From JBBDXS01 sp040902195 (GTDB lineage Bacteria; Chloroflexota; Dehalococcoidia; DSTF01; RBG-16-68-14): a stretch of DNA of 64,000 nucleotides. A model generated the notes under the pieces. It was not told the origin of the DNA. It saw nothing but the letters and a program-made list of their open reading frames with translations, and did no database searches. Positions 1 through 9,281 of the stretch are shown here, piece by piece; position 1 is the first letter of the stretch; every line of letters begins with the position of its first letter. The position numbers and the translations under genes were made by a program. Location of the stretch: contig JBBDXS010000014.1 of NCBI GenBank assembly GCA_040902195.1, forward strand, positions 186,001 to 250,000. The letters are read 5' to 3'.

Positions 1-276
1 AATGGGCCCTCGGTGGCCAATGCCCGCGTTATTCACGAGCACATCGATCCGCCCTGCCTTAGCGATGACCTGCTGCACGCCGCTCGCGACGGAGGCGTCG
101 TCGTTGACGTCGATCTGGAGGATCTCGATCGGGAGGCCTTCCGCCTCGCGGGCGAGGTCGGCGCCGCGCGAGGTGTCGCGCATGGTGGCGAAGACCGTGT
201 CGCCCTGGTTCGCGAAGTGGAGCGCGGCCAGCTTGCCGAAGCCGCTGGCGCATCCGGTGATCAGTACGATGGCCAT
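1..276 (-). CDS. SDR-family short-chain dehydrogenase/reductase, N-terminal part (runs off the left edge)
   Basis: Reading the minus strand from the ATG at 276 gives 92 codons without a stop before the window edge. The product begins MAIVLITGCASGFGK, the TGxxxGxG-type nucleotide-binding loop of classical short-chain dehydrogenases, followed by a Rossmann fold and the NNAG motif (LVNNAGIG, near residues 82-89). The family oxidises or reduces alcohols and ketones with NAD(P)H in the cytoplasm. The catalytic Ser-Tyr-Lys lies beyond the edge, so the substrate cannot be guessed. A purine-rich AAAGGACC stretch precedes the start. It is divergent from the permease gene that follows. Confidence 0.9.
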   Translation of the reverse strand, partial: MAIVLITGCASGFGKLAALHFANQGDTVFATMRDTSRGADLAREAEGLPIEILQIDVNDDASVASGVQQVIAKAGRIDVLVNNAGIGHRGPI

Positions 277-403
277 GATGGAGGTCCTTTCCGCCAGGCG
301 ACGCCCGGCCCTCGGTAACGCGTGGAATAAGGCGAAGCGATTGTACACGGAAGAAGCCAGCCGCAACAAGGAACGCGGGCTCGGGCGTGGAGCCGTTCTA
401 GAG

Positions 404-409
404 TAGAAT
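404..409 (+). promoter_or_regulatory. -10-like hexamer (TAGAAT) just before the permease start
   Basis: TAGAAT ends 9 nt before the TTG start at 419 and no Shine-Dalgarno lies between them. No clear -35 was seen. The arrangement fits a leaderless or near-leaderless transcript; this is inference. Confidence 0.4.
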
Positions 410-418
410 GCGCTCGAT

Positions 419-1714
419 TTGGTAGATGAACCCGCGCGACTCCGGCCGCGGCTCGGCCTCGTAGAGACGACGCTGAGCGGCGTCGGCATTATTCTCGGCG
501 CCGGGATCTACGTCCTCGTCGGCGACGTGGCGGGCAAAGCCGGCGACACGCTGTGGGTCTCGTTCCTCTTCGCTGCGCTCGCCGCCGCGGCGATCGGGCT
601 CTGCTACGCCGAGCTCGCGTCCGCGTTTCCGCGCGCGGGCGCCGACTACGAGTACACGCGGCAGGCGCTCGGCGCGCGGTCGGCGTTCGTGGTGGGGTGG
701 CTGATCGTGATCGGGAACCTCGTTGCGGCGGCCGCGGTGGCGATCGGCTTCGCGAGCTACTTGCAGGAGTTCTGGGACGTCGGCATCCGCCCGATCGCCG
801 TCGGCGTGCTGATCGTCGCGACGCTGATCGCGTGGGTGGGCATCCGCGAGACTGTCTGGACCGCGATCGCCCTTACGCTGATCGAGGCGGCCGGGCTCGT
901 GTTCGTGATCGCCATCGGCGTGCCGCACTTCGGCGACGTCGACTTGCTGGCCGCCAAAGGCGGCGCGTTTGGGATCTTCTCCGGCGCGGCGCTGGTGATG
1001 TTCGCGTTCATCGGCTTCGAGCAGATCGCGACGCTGGCGGAAGAGACGCGCGACGCGCCGCGAACGGTCCCGCGGGCGCTGCTGCTCGCGATCGTCGTGA
1101 CGACGGCGCTGTACCTCCTCGTCGCCGTCTCGGCCGTGAGCGTGCTGGGTTGGGAAGCGTTGAGCGACTCCGATGCGCCGCTGGCCGCCGTGACGGAGGA
1201 GGTGCTGGGCGGCCGCGCGTCGGACTACCTCGCGGTCGTCGCGCTGTTTTCGACCGCGAACACGGTTCTCCTACTGCTGGTCGCGGCGTCGCGGCTGATC
1301 TACGGGATGGCGGACACGGGCAGCCTGCCGCGCTTCCTAGCGTGGGTCCACCCGCGCATGCACACGCCGGTGCGCGCCATCGTGCTGTCGCTGGTCGTCT
1401 CGATGGGCTTTGCGCTCTCGGGCGACCTCGAGCTCGTGGCCGGCGCGACGAACTTCGCCGTATTCATCGGCTTCGGCGCCGTAGCGGTCTCACTCATCGT
1501 GCTGCGCTTTCGCGCGCCTGAACTCGAGCGGCCGTTCCGCGCGCCGCTCAACATCGGCCGGATGCCGCTCCTGCCGGTCGTGGCGCTTGGCGCCATCGCG
1601 TTCATGATGGCCAACCTGGACATCGACGCCCTGATCGTAGGCGGCGGCCTCTTCTTGCTCGGCGTTGTCGCCATGGAGGCGCTTGAGCTATGGAGGCCGG
1701 CACATGCCGCGTAG
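419..1714 (+). CDS. APC-family amino acid permease
   Basis: The 431-residue protein has about twelve hydrophobic segments and begins with the APC signature in the first membrane helix (GVGIILGAGIYVLVG, residues ~20-34), where APC transporters bind the substrate backbone. A second conserved stretch, FAFIGFEQIATLAEE near residues 195-210, matches helix 6 of the family. It is expected to take up amino acids by proton or cation coupling at the cytoplasmic membrane. The start is a TTG; an ATG at 408 is out of frame and quickly stopped. The following gene (lysS) lies 64 bp downstream. Substrate specificity is unknown. Confidence 0.88.
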   Translation: MVDEPARLRPRLGLVETTLSGVGIILGAGIYVLVGDVAGKAGDTLWVSFLFAALAAAAIGLCYAELASAFPRAGADYEYTRQALGARSAFVVGWLIVIGNLVAAAAVAIGFASYLQEFWDVGIRPIAVGVLIVATLIAWVGIRETVWTAIALTLIEAAGLVFVIAIGVPHFGDVDLLAAKGGAFGIFSGAALVMFAFIGFEQIATLAEETRDAPRTVPRALLLAIVVTTALYLLVAVSAVSVLGWEALSDSDAPLAAVTEEVLGGRASDYLAVVALFSTANTVLLLLVAASRLIYGMADTGSLPRFLAWVHPRMHTPVRAIVLSLVVSMGFALSGDLELVAGATNFAVFIGFGAVAVSLIVLRFRAPELERPFRAPLNIGRMPLLPVVALGAIAFMMANLDIDALIVGGGLFLLGVVAMEALELWRPAHAA

Positions 1715-1778
1715 AAGCAGCAAAGCCCTGGTAGTCTTGGCTTCCGGTTCTAGGTTCTAGGTTCTCCGTCGCGCTACC

Positions 1779-3266
1779 ATGGCGCTGATGTCAGACCAAG
1801 GCCCGGAACAGCAGCACACGTCTCGGCTGGCCGAGGTGCGCGCCGCGCGCATCGAGAAGCTGGAGCGGCTGCGCGCGCTGGGCATCGACCCCTACCCGGC
1901 CAGCTTCCCTAATCGAGAGCGCATTGCGGACGTACGCGAGCGCGAAGGCGGCGCGAAGGCGCGCGTCGCGGGCCGCCTCGTCCTCTGGCGGCGGCATGGC
2001 GGGTCGGCGTTCGCGCAGGTGCGCGACGTGTCGGGCACGATCCAGATCCAGTTGCGGCGCGACGTGCTGGGCGAGCAGCGCTACGAAGAAGCGAAGCTGC
2101 TAGATCTCGGAGACTTCATCGGCGTCGAGGGGCCGCTCTTCACGACAAAGACGGGCGAGCTAACGATCGAGGTGCGCGAGCTATCGGTGCTGACGAAGGC
2201 GCTGCGGCCGCTGCCCGAAAAGTTTCATGGCCTGACGGACCCGGAGATCCGCGTTCGCAAGCGGCACCTGGCGTTCATCAGCGATCCGGACGAGATCAAG
2301 CTCCTCGAGCGGCGGTCGGCGTTCGTCCACAACATCCGCACGTTCATGGACGCCGACCGCTTCATCGAGGTGTCGACGCCCGTGCTCGAACACGTGCCGG
2401 GCGGCGCGGAAGCCGAGCCGTTCGTCACGCACCACAACGCGCTCGATCACGATTTCTACCTGCGCATCTCGCTCGAGCTGGCGCACAAACGGCTGATCGT
2501 CGGCGGCTTCGAGCGCGTCTACGAGATCGGACGCGTGTTCCGCAACGAAGGCCTCGGGCGCGAGTACCTGCAGGAGTTCGACCTGCTGGAGTGCTATCAG
2601 GCCTATGCCGACCTGAGCGATCTCAAGGCATGGGTGCAGCGCTTCTACACGACGGTGATCGAGCAGACGTTCGGGACGCTGAAGCTCTCCTACCAGGGGC
2701 ACGAGCTGGACTTCACGCCGCCGTGGCCCGAGTCGGACTACCTCGAGCTGTTCCGCGAGCACGCGGAGATCGATCTACACGAGGTGACCACGGACGCGCT
2801 GCTCGCGCGCGCCAAGCAGCTCGGCATCGACGACGCCGTGGCCGGCCTGGGGCGCGGGCGGCTGATCGATCTCGTCTACAAGCGCGTCGTGCGGCCGAAG
2901 CTGGTACGGCCGCAGTTTTTGGTCAACCACCCCGTCGACGTCTCGCCGCTCGCGAAGCGCGACCCGGACGACCCGACGCGTGTGCAGCGCCTCCAGGTGC
3001 TGATGTGCGGCTCGGAGGTAGGGAACGGCTTCGCGGAGCTGAACGACCCGCTCGATCAGCGCGCGCGGTTCGAGGAGCAGCAGCTCCTGCGCGCAGCGGG
3101 CGACCGCGAGGCGCAGATGCTCGACGAGGAGTTCCTCGAGGCACTCGAGTACGGCATGCCGCCCACGGCAGGCTTCGGCGTCGGCATCGAGCGCTGGTTC
3201 ATGTACCTGACCGACCGGCCCACCATCCGGGACGTCGTCGCGTTCCCGCTGACGCGGCCTGAATAG
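1779..3266 (+). CDS. lysS: Lysyl-tRNA synthetase, class II
   Basis: A 495-residue cytoplasmic enzyme charging tRNA-Lys with lysine. The N-terminal OB-fold anticodon-binding domain spans roughly residues 55-145. The class II catalytic domain follows, with motif 2 in YEIGRVFRNEGL near residue 255 and motif 3 as GFGVGIERW close to the C terminus, where most bacterial LysRS have GIGIDR. The length matches the usual ~490-510 residues. Two in-frame ATGs are close together (1779 and 1788) and neither has a strong Shine-Dalgarno; the upstream one is kept. Confidence 0.95.
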   Translation: MALMSDQGPEQQHTSRLAEVRAARIEKLERLRALGIDPYPASFPNRERIADVREREGGAKARVAGRLVLWRRHGGSAFAQVRDVSGTIQIQLRRDVLGEQRYEEAKLLDLGDFIGVEGPLFTTKTGELTIEVRELSVLTKALRPLPEKFHGLTDPEIRVRKRHLAFISDPDEIKLLERRSAFVHNIRTFMDADRFIEVSTPVLEHVPGGAEAEPFVTHHNALDHDFYLRISLELAHKRLIVGGFERVYEIGRVFRNEGLGREYLQEFDLLECYQAYADLSDLKAWVQRFYTTVIEQTFGTLKLSYQGHELDFTPPWPESDYLELFREHAEIDLHEVTTDALLARAKQLGIDDAVAGLGRGRLIDLVYKRVVRPKLVRPQFLVNHPVDVSPLAKRDPDDPTRVQRLQVLMCGSEVGNGFAELNDPLDQRARFEEQQLLRAAGDREAQMLDEEFLEALEYGMPPTAGFGVGIERWFMYLTDRPTIRDVVAFPLTRPE

Positions 3267-3298
3267 CTGTCAGCGGTCAGCTATCAGCGATCAGCGGC
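3265..3298. repeat. Short dispersed intergenic repeat (CAGC-TCAGC-rich)
   Basis: Just after the lysS stop comes a run of imperfect GTCAGC/ATCAGC units that can fold on itself. Related GCTGA-rich runs occur at 49441-49476 and 50568-50592, also directly next to gene ends. The 246-bp gap up to alaS otherwise holds only the alaS -10 element and no gene that I can support. Confidence 0.5.
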
Positions 3299-3497
3299 CA
3301 CGCTTCCCCTGTTTTCCTGCAGGGCGCCTGGTCCCCACGCAGACACTGCATAGAATACTTAGGGGGAGTTCGAGGGGGCACAGCCCCCTCGAAGGAAGAC
3401 GTAGCTGGGGCGGGTGGGCGGGACGCAGGACATCCCTTCGCGAGGCGGAAGGGGATGGCTGGGCCACAATGCCGGTCGCACCTACAGGAAGGGACGT

Positions 3498-3503
3498 TAT
3501 AAT
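3498..3503 (+). promoter_or_regulatory. Consensus -10 element (TATAAT) for alaS
   Basis: A perfect TATAAT ends 9 nt before the alaS ATG at 3513. Transcription would start at about 3510, so the message would have almost no leader. No -35 close to TTGACA lies at the right distance. Confidence 0.6.
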
Positions 3504-3512
3504 CCTCTCGTA

Positions 3513-6176
3513 ATGAAGAGCGCAGAGATACGCAAGAAGTTCCTCTCGTACTTCGAGGAGCGCGGCCACACGGTCGTGCCCAGCTCGTCGCTCATCCCGG
3601 CCGGCGATCCGACGCTCATGTTCGTGAACGCCGGGATGGTGCCGTTCAAGGACCTCTTCCTCGGGAAGGAGCAGCGTTCCTACACGCGCGCGGCATCGTG
3701 CCAGCGCTGCCTGCGTGTGAGCGGCAAGCATAACGACCTCGAGGAGGTCGGGTACTCACGGCGGCATCAGACCTTCTTCGAGATGTTGGGCAACTTCTCG
3801 TTCGGGGACTACTTCAAGGAAGAGGCGATCGAGTTCGCCTGGGAGTTCCTGACGAAGGAGCTTGCCATGGATCCGAAGGTGCTTCACCCGACGATCTTCG
3901 AAGACGACGACGAGGCGGCAGAGCTCTGGCAGAAGATCGCGGGCTTCCCGCCGTCGAAAATCGTGCGCCTGGGCGCGGAAGACAACTTCTGGAGCATGGG
4001 CGACACGGGTCCCTGTGGCCCGGACTCCGAGATCTTCTACGACCGCACCGGCAAGTGCCTCAAAGACGGCAGCGATTGCCCCATCACCTGCGACTGCGAG
4101 CGCTGGTGGGAGTTTTGGAACCTGGTCTTCATGCAGTACGACCGCTCCGCGGACGGCACGCTCACGCCGCTCGCGCAGAAGGGCATCGATACCGGCATGG
4201 GGCTCGACCGGCTGACGTCGCTGCTGCAGGGCGCCGACTCGAACTACGAGAACGACCTCTTCGTGCCGCTGATCGAGCGTGTCCAGCAACTCACGGGCGA
4301 TCGCGAGATCACGCTCGAGCGGCGTCCGGCGTACCGGGCGATCGCGGACCACTCGCGGGCGATGACGTTCCTGATCGCGGACGGCGTCCTGCCTTCGAAC
4401 GAAGGGCGCGGCTACGTGCTGCGCCGGATTTTGCGACGCGCATCGTACCAGGGGCGGCTGCTTGGGCTGACAAAGCCATTCCTCACCACGATCTGCGACA
4501 CGGTGATCGAGATTATGGGCGACGCCTACCCTATCGTCCGCGAATCGGAGTCCCGCATCATGGACGCCGTCGCGGACGAAGAGGAGCGCTTCCTCCAGAC
4601 GCTCGAGAGCGGCCTGACGCGGCTTGAACAGATGATTTCAGGCATGTCCATACCTCTCACTATTCCAATGGAGATCAAGCCCGCACCATCCGGCGTCTTA
4701 AGGGGAGAAGACGCCTTCAAGCTCTACGATACGTTCGGCTTCCCGATCGATCTGACGCGCAAGGCGCTCGAAGCGCGCGGCTGGCGCCTCGACGAAGAGG
4801 GCTTCGAGCGCGCGCTGGAAGAGCAGCGCGAACGCGGACGCGCGGCGCTCGGACAGGAGCGCGGCCAGGACGAGGCGCTGCTCGCCGCCGCGCGCGGCCT
4901 CGATGCGACGCGCTTCGTCGGCTACGACGCGCTGGACGCCGGCGCGACGGTCGTCGCGCTGTTCACGTCGAGCGGCCGCGCGAGCGAGGCCCGCGAGGGC
5001 GACGAGGTCCAGGTCGTGCTCGATGCGTCGCCGTTCTACGCGGAGGGCGGCGGCCAGGTCGGCGATTCGGGACACATCGCCGGCGCGAACGGCGACGTCG
5101 CCATCGAGAACGTGCGGCGCGTCGGCCACGGCGTGTTCGTGCACCACGGCCGCGTCGAGCGCGGGCGCATCGCAGAGGGCGAGACGGTCCGCGCGGAGGT
5201 CGACCCTGTCGCGCGGCAGAACACGATGCGCAACCACACCGCCACGCACCTGCTGCACAAGGCGCTGCGCGTCGTGCTGGGGCCGCAGGCGAAGCAAGCG
5301 GGCTCGCTCGTCGCGCCGGACCGGTTGCGATTCGATTTCTTTCACAACAAGCCGCTCACGGAAGACGAGCTGCACCAGACGGAGCGCATCGTGCGCGAGC
5401 AGGTGCTGCTCGACCGCAGCGTGCGCATCGAAGTGATGCCGCTGCAGGAGGCGCTCGCGACGAACGCCGACGCGATGTTCGACGAGAAGTACGGCGAAGA
5501 AGCGCGCGTGGTGAGCGTAAGCAACGGCGACGTCTTCAGCCGCGAGCTCTGCGGCGGCACGCACTGCCACCACACCGGCCAGGTCGGCGCGTTCGTCATC
5601 GTGGAGCAGCGCAGCGTTGGCGCCGGCGTGCGGCGCGTCGAGGCGCTCACGGGTGAGCGGGCGTACGCGTGGTTCGACGAGCGGCGCAAGGTCATCGATG
5701 AGCTGTCACACGAGTACAACGTTCCGGTCGCGGAGCTGCCGGAGCGGCTGCGCGCGCTGCAGGAGCGCGCCAGGGAGGCGCCGAAGGCCGCTGCGCCATC
5801 GAACCTGCCGGACCCGCAGGAAGTCATCGCGCGCGCCGAGCAGCGGAACGGCGCACTGGTGATCATCGATCGCGTCGACGCGGCGGATGCGGAGTCGCTG
5901 CGCGACTTCGGGGACGAGCTGCGCCGCCGCGTGAAGTCGGCGGCTATCGTGCTGGGAACCGTGTTCGATGACAAGCCAAGCGTGATCGTTATGCTGACGC
6001 CGGACCGCATCGAAGCGGGCCTGCACGCCGGGAAGCTGGCGCAGCAGATCGGCAAGCAGATGGGCGCCGGAGGCGGCGGCCGTCCCGACGTAGCGACGGC
6101 GGGCGGGCGCGACGCGAGCGGCCTCGATGCCGGGCTGGCCCTGGCGCGCGAGCTACTGGCGGGCAAAACGAACTAG
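3513..6176 (+). CDS. alaS: Alanyl-tRNA synthetase
   Basis: The ATG at 3513 gives an 887-residue protein beginning MKSAEIRKKFLSYFEERGH, the typical AlaRS N terminus; an upstream in-frame ATG at 3414 would add an unrelated extension. The catalytic core contains HQTFFEMLGNFSFGDYFK and SNEGRGYVLRRILRRA. The editing domain has HTATHLLHKAL and the zinc-site CGGTHCHHTG, which hydrolyses mischarged Ser- and Gly-tRNA-Ala. The C-terminal C-Ala region ends near residue 887. A noticeably AT-richer stretch at about 4630-4690 encodes a small loop (MISGMSIPLTIPMEI) before the conserved GEDAFKLYDTFGFP. The enzyme acts in the cytoplasm. Confidence 0.97.
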   Translation: MKSAEIRKKFLSYFEERGHTVVPSSSLIPAGDPTLMFVNAGMVPFKDLFLGKEQRSYTRAASCQRCLRVSGKHNDLEEVGYSRRHQTFFEMLGNFSFGDYFKEEAIEFAWEFLTKELAMDPKVLHPTIFEDDDEAAELWQKIAGFPPSKIVRLGAEDNFWSMGDTGPCGPDSEIFYDRTGKCLKDGSDCPITCDCERWWEFWNLVFMQYDRSADGTLTPLAQKGIDTGMGLDRLTSLLQGADSNYENDLFVPLIERVQQLTGDREITLERRPAYRAIADHSRAMTFLIADGVLPSNEGRGYVLRRILRRASYQGRLLGLTKPFLTTICDTVIEIMGDAYPIVRESESRIMDAVADEEERFLQTLESGLTRLEQMISGMSIPLTIPMEIKPAPSGVLRGEDAFKLYDTFGFPIDLTRKALEARGWRLDEEGFERALEEQRERGRAALGQERGQDEALLAAARGLDATRFVGYDALDAGATVVALFTSSGRASEAREGDEVQVVLDASPFYAEGGGQVGDSGHIAGANGDVAIENVRRVGHGVFVHHGRVERGRIAEGETVRAEVDPVARQNTMRNHTATHLLHKALRVVLGPQAKQAGSLVAPDRLRFDFFHNKPLTEDELHQTERIVREQVLLDRSVRIEVMPLQEALATNADAMFDEKYGEEARVVSVSNGDVFSRELCGGTHCHHTGQVGAFVIVEQRSVGAGVRRVEALTGERAYAWFDERRKVIDELSHEYNVPVAELPERLRALQERAREAPKAAAPSNLPDPQEVIARAEQRNGALVIIDRVDAADAESLRDFGDELRRRVKSAAIVLGTVFDDKPSVIVMLTPDRIEAGLHAGKLAQQIGKQMGAGGGGRPDVATAGGRDASGLDAGLALARELLAGKTN

Positions 6177-6251
6177 GGAGTTCCCTTAGAGTCGGTCACT
6201 CTTCGGGCCGCCCCTATCTAGAACGCCTCCCTCCCAGACGAACACTCCTCT

Positions 6252-7241
6252 ATGAAGAAGTCCCTTTGGGCGCTTGCCGCGTTGGCGTGTCTGGCGACAC
6301 TCGGCATCTCGTTTGACGCTGCCCGCGCACAATCGAGCGACCTGAAGCCGTGGATCTCGGGCTGGTACAACGGCGAGGCGCTGCAGTATTACGACTTCGG
6401 CGCGAACTCAACGCTCGTCTCGCGCGACGAGGTGCTCAGCGTTCCGGTCTGGATGTTCATCTACGGCAAGGACGAGACCGGCGCGCCGGAGGCGGTACCG
6501 GGCCAGCAGAACATCATCGATGCGCGGCCGGGCGATCTTAACTACACAGACCTCTGGGACGTGACCTTCGTCACGGTGCCGCGCGACTACGAGCCGAACG
6601 CCGTACGGTCGGCGCAGGAAATCCAGGACGCCGGCTATCCCGTCGAGCGTACGGGGCGGCTCGTGAACTGCCCTGTTGTTCCGGCGACGACGATCTCGCA
6701 GGGCGGCGAGCGGCTCAACCCCGGCTGGGAGGACGGCGAGCGCGTCACGTACTTCGACTTTGGGCCGAACCCGAACACGATCGCTCCGGTGTGGATGCTC
6801 ATGTACGGATTCGGTGACAACGGCTTCCCGCGGCTCGTGCCGGGCCAGCACAACATCTTCGATTCTACGCCGAACGACGCGCAGTACACCGCGTTCCGTC
6901 GCATCCATCTCGTCACGGTGCCGGAGGAGTATACGGCCGACTCGATCCGGTCGGAGGACGACATCGTCGCTTCGGGGTATGACGTGACAGAGACTGATAC
7001 CGTACTCAACCTACCCGTCGTTCGCTTCACAGCGGAGCCCGGCGATGAGCCGGCGCCCGCTGGGAACTCGTACGACGGCCGTTTCGGTGGCCTCGGACAG
7101 TCCGGACTGCTGCTCGGCGTGGTCGGCGGTGTGATCGCGCTGGGCGTCACAGCGAGCGGCGTAGCGTTCTACTTCGCGCAGCAACGCAGGCAGCGGCGCG
7201 ACCGCGCGCTTCACGGGCGCCAGCGACGCATACTGGAGTAG
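6252..7241 (+). CDS. Secreted, membrane-anchored protein with a tandemly duplicated ~105-residue domain
   Basis: 329 residues. A signal peptide (1-26, ending DAARAQ) is followed by two copies of one domain: residues ~35-143 and ~156-257. Shared landmarks are W/G-x-x-GExxxYxDFG, the APVW/VPVWM(F/L) strand, VPGQxNIxD, VTVPxxYxxxxxRS and a closing LxNxPVV. Residues ~283-308 form one membrane helix followed by a strongly basic tail, so both domains face outside. No catalytic residues are obvious. I recognise the pattern as a recurrent extracellular domain but cannot name a function. It stands alone between alaS and a deacetylase-like gene. Confidence 0.75.
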   Translation: MKKSLWALAALACLATLGISFDAARAQSSDLKPWISGWYNGEALQYYDFGANSTLVSRDEVLSVPVWMFIYGKDETGAPEAVPGQQNIIDARPGDLNYTDLWDVTFVTVPRDYEPNAVRSAQEIQDAGYPVERTGRLVNCPVVPATTISQGGERLNPGWEDGERVTYFDFGPNPNTIAPVWMLMYGFGDNGFPRLVPGQHNIFDSTPNDAQYTAFRRIHLVTVPEEYTADSIRSEDDIVASGYDVTETDTVLNLPVVRFTAEPGDEPAPAGNSYDGRFGGLGQSGLLLGVVGGVIALGVTASGVAFYFAQQRRQRRDRALHGRQRRILE

Positions 7242-7316
7242 CCACAAGCCGGAGCGTCTTTCCACGTCCCCGCGCGTGCTAGAATGCGAGCACATCCCAT
7301 CAACGCGAGGTGCTAC

Positions 7317-8078
7317 GTGACGTCAGCGAACCTGGAAGACGCTTCCTCCGCCCCTGTTCCCGAAGGCCCGCCAAACACCGGCGATCAGCCGAAAGTCGCG
7401 ATGGTCATCGCGGCGCACCCGGACGACGCCGACTTCGGCGCGGCGGGCACGGCGCACCTGTGGTCGAAAGAGGGCTGGGAGTTCTACTACCTCGTCTGCA
7501 CCGACGGGTCGAAGGGCACGGACGACGCGTCGATCACGCCGGAGCGGCTCGTGCAGATGCGGCGCAAGGAGCAGAAGGACGCTGCCAACGTCCTGGGCGT
7601 GAAGGACGTGCTGTTTCTCGAGGGCCACCTCGACGGCGAGCTGACGCACAACCGGCGGCTGCTGGGCGACGTCGTCCGCATGATCCGCACGATCCGCCCG
7701 TACGCCGTCTTCACGCACGAGCCGCAGCAGCTCTTCCATCGTGGCAGCTTCGTCAACCACTCCGACCACCGCACAACAGGCCTCGTCACCGTCGACGCGG
7801 TCTACCCATCCGCGCGCGATCGCTGGAACTTCCCGGAGCAGATCGAGGAAGGGCTGGAGCCCCACAAGGTGAAGGAGATCTACATGTGGGGCAACGACAA
7901 CCCCACCTTCTCTGTCGACATCACCGACATCGTCGAGACGAAGATCGAGGCCCTACTGCGCCACGTCAGCCAGTTCGGCGAAGGAAGCGATGAGTTCCTC
8001 AAGTTCGTCCGCCAGCGCTGGAAGGACGAAGACGGCCGCTACTACGAGCGCTTCAAGCGCGTCACGCTCGTGCGCTAA
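7317..8078 (+). CDS. PIG-L/LmbE-family deacetylase
   Basis: About 253 residues. The zinc-binding AAHPDDADFG near residues 32-41 and HSDHR about 110 residues later are the PIG-L/LmbE metal site, as in GlcNAc-PI, mycothiol and bacillithiol pathway deacetylases. It should remove an acetyl group from an N-acetylglucosaminyl-type substrate in the cytoplasm; the actual substrate is unknown. The GTG at 7317 is chosen because GAGG sits 6 nt upstream. The alternative in-frame ATG at 7284 overlaps a TAGAAT -10-like hexamer (7280-7285) and has no ribosome site. Confidence 0.88.
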   Translation: MTSANLEDASSAPVPEGPPNTGDQPKVAMVIAAHPDDADFGAAGTAHLWSKEGWEFYYLVCTDGSKGTDDASITPERLVQMRRKEQKDAANVLGVKDVLFLEGHLDGELTHNRRLLGDVVRMIRTIRPYAVFTHEPQQLFHRGSFVNHSDHRTTGLVTVDAVYPSARDRWNFPEQIEEGLEPHKVKEIYMWGNDNPTFSVDITDIVETKIEALLRHVSQFGEGSDEFLKFVRQRWKDEDGRYYERFKRVTLVR

Positions 8079-8102
8079 CGATCGTGGGGCCTTGCCGGCG
8101 GG

Positions 8103-8798
8103 CTAGAAGTGCTCGGGGTTGAAGCGCCGTTCGTTCACGTCGATGAAGTTGGTGACGCGGTCGGGCGTGAAGTCGCTCGTCGGGAACTTGTCGATGCGCG
8201 ACCACGACGTGAGCGCGATGGTGTTTGGTTCCATCTCCGGATACGGCGCCATGACAAGGAGCTTATCGTCAAGAGCTGCCCCTACAAGCGCTTCGAGCTG
8301 GTCCCTGATCGCCGTGTCGTCCGTGTTGTACCAGACCACCGCAAAGCCGTGCTCCATGTTGTGTACCAGCGTCTCGGGCTCCCAGGGTTCGCGATAGATG
8401 CCCTTCGGCGCCGGCCCGCAGAACGCGGGCGCCGTTGTCGGGTCTTCTCCGCAGGAGCCGCTCCAGTGCGGGCCGCCTACCGGCGGGTCGACTCCTTGCG
8501 CGGAGTAATCGACCTGCGTGCTGACGTGCCCGCCTGTCGCAGGATACGGCCCGCTGTAGATCGCGGGAAGATCGACCCACTGGCCCGGGATCGCGGTGCT
8601 GGTGTCCGCCTCCGCCTTGACCGCGGCGTTCGTGTCCTTTGATGAGCCGCTCTGCAGCACAACGAACACGATGATGCCGATCACCGCGGCCACACCGGCA
8701 ACGATAGCGATCGGGACCCAGGGAAGCTGAAGCCCCTGGCTATCGAGGCGCTTAGGCGTGCGACGCGCGCGGTTCGTTCTCCGGCTGCCGCGGCTCAT
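8103..8798 (-). CDS. DUF3105 membrane-anchored protein
   Basis: 231 residues: a short basic N terminus, one membrane helix (~residues 27-50) and an extracytoplasmic domain with HVSTQVDYSAQG, PHWSGSC and LVHNMEHGFAVVWY, the hallmark strings of DUF3105. Several His and Cys residues (HW, C, C, HNMEHG) could bind a metal, but the family has no known activity. It overlaps the upstream small membrane protein gene by 4 bp (ATGA), so the two are translationally coupled. It converges with the PIG-L gene. Confidence 0.85.
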   Translation of the reverse strand: MSRGSRRTNRARRTPKRLDSQGLQLPWVPIAIVAGVAAVIGIIVFVVLQSGSSKDTNAAVKAEADTSTAIPGQWVDLPAIYSGPYPATGGHVSTQVDYSAQGVDPPVGGPHWSGSCGEDPTTAPAFCGPAPKGIYREPWEPETLVHNMEHGFAVVWYNTDDTAIRDQLEALVGAALDDKLLVMAPYPEMEPNTIALTSWSRIDKFPTSDFTPDRVTNFIDVNERRFNPEHF

Positions 8799-9103
8799 GA
8801 GGGCTCTTCGTCTTTTCGATGAAAGCGCGTGAGCCCGCGTAGCATCATGATCATGGTGATCGCGCCGCCCAGCACAACGATGACACCGACGAGCAGGAAG
8901 AGCCGCAGGACGACGAGCACGACGGCGAGGGGCATCAGAATGGGCTTTGCGTGAACGGCGAGGCGCGCCGATGTCAAGACGAGCGCGAACTCCCCTTTCA
9001 CCATGTCGAAGAAGTCGCGGAGATTGACGCCACGGAGGAGGTCGCCGAAGCCGATCGTGCGTTGTGTAGGCTCGCCCGCAGGCGGGTCTGCGTGCTCGCT
9101 CAT
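8795..9103 (-). CDS. Small membrane protein of unknown function, coupled to the DUF3105 gene
   Basis: The start at 9103 gives about 102 residues beginning MSEHADPPAGEPT; another in-frame ATG lies at 9118. Two hydrophobic segments (roughly residues 52-66 and 69-90) end in a charged tail. No known domain is recognised. On the minus strand TATGAT lies about 10 nt before the 9103 ATG and there is no Shine-Dalgarno, so a leaderless start is plausible. Its stop overlaps the DUF3105 start (ATGA), which suggests the two proteins work together. Confidence 0.65.
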   Translation of the reverse strand: MSEHADPPAGEPTQRTIGFGDLLRGVNLRDFFDMVKGEFALVLTSARLAVHAKPILMPLAVVLVVLRLFLLVGVIVVLGGAITMIMMLRGLTRFHRKDEEPS

Positions 9104-9281
9104 AGGTACTGTCATCATAGCGGACGGCTACTGGTAGGACGAATCAACGGGCCGGCGAGTTCCAGGACAACCCGGGCGTGGTAGATCGGTAAGAGAAAAG
9201 CCCGATCGCTATGTGTGTCGCCTCCGTATGTTAGGCTACACTGAAAGCAAGCCTAGCCGTGGAGCGCGCTGTCCCTCTTCG

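Noticed and set aside
7284..7316. ATG at 7284 as the start of the PIG-L gene
   Set aside because: It overlaps a TAGAAT -10-like hexamer and lacks a ribosome site, whereas the GTG at 7317 has GAGG at the right distance.
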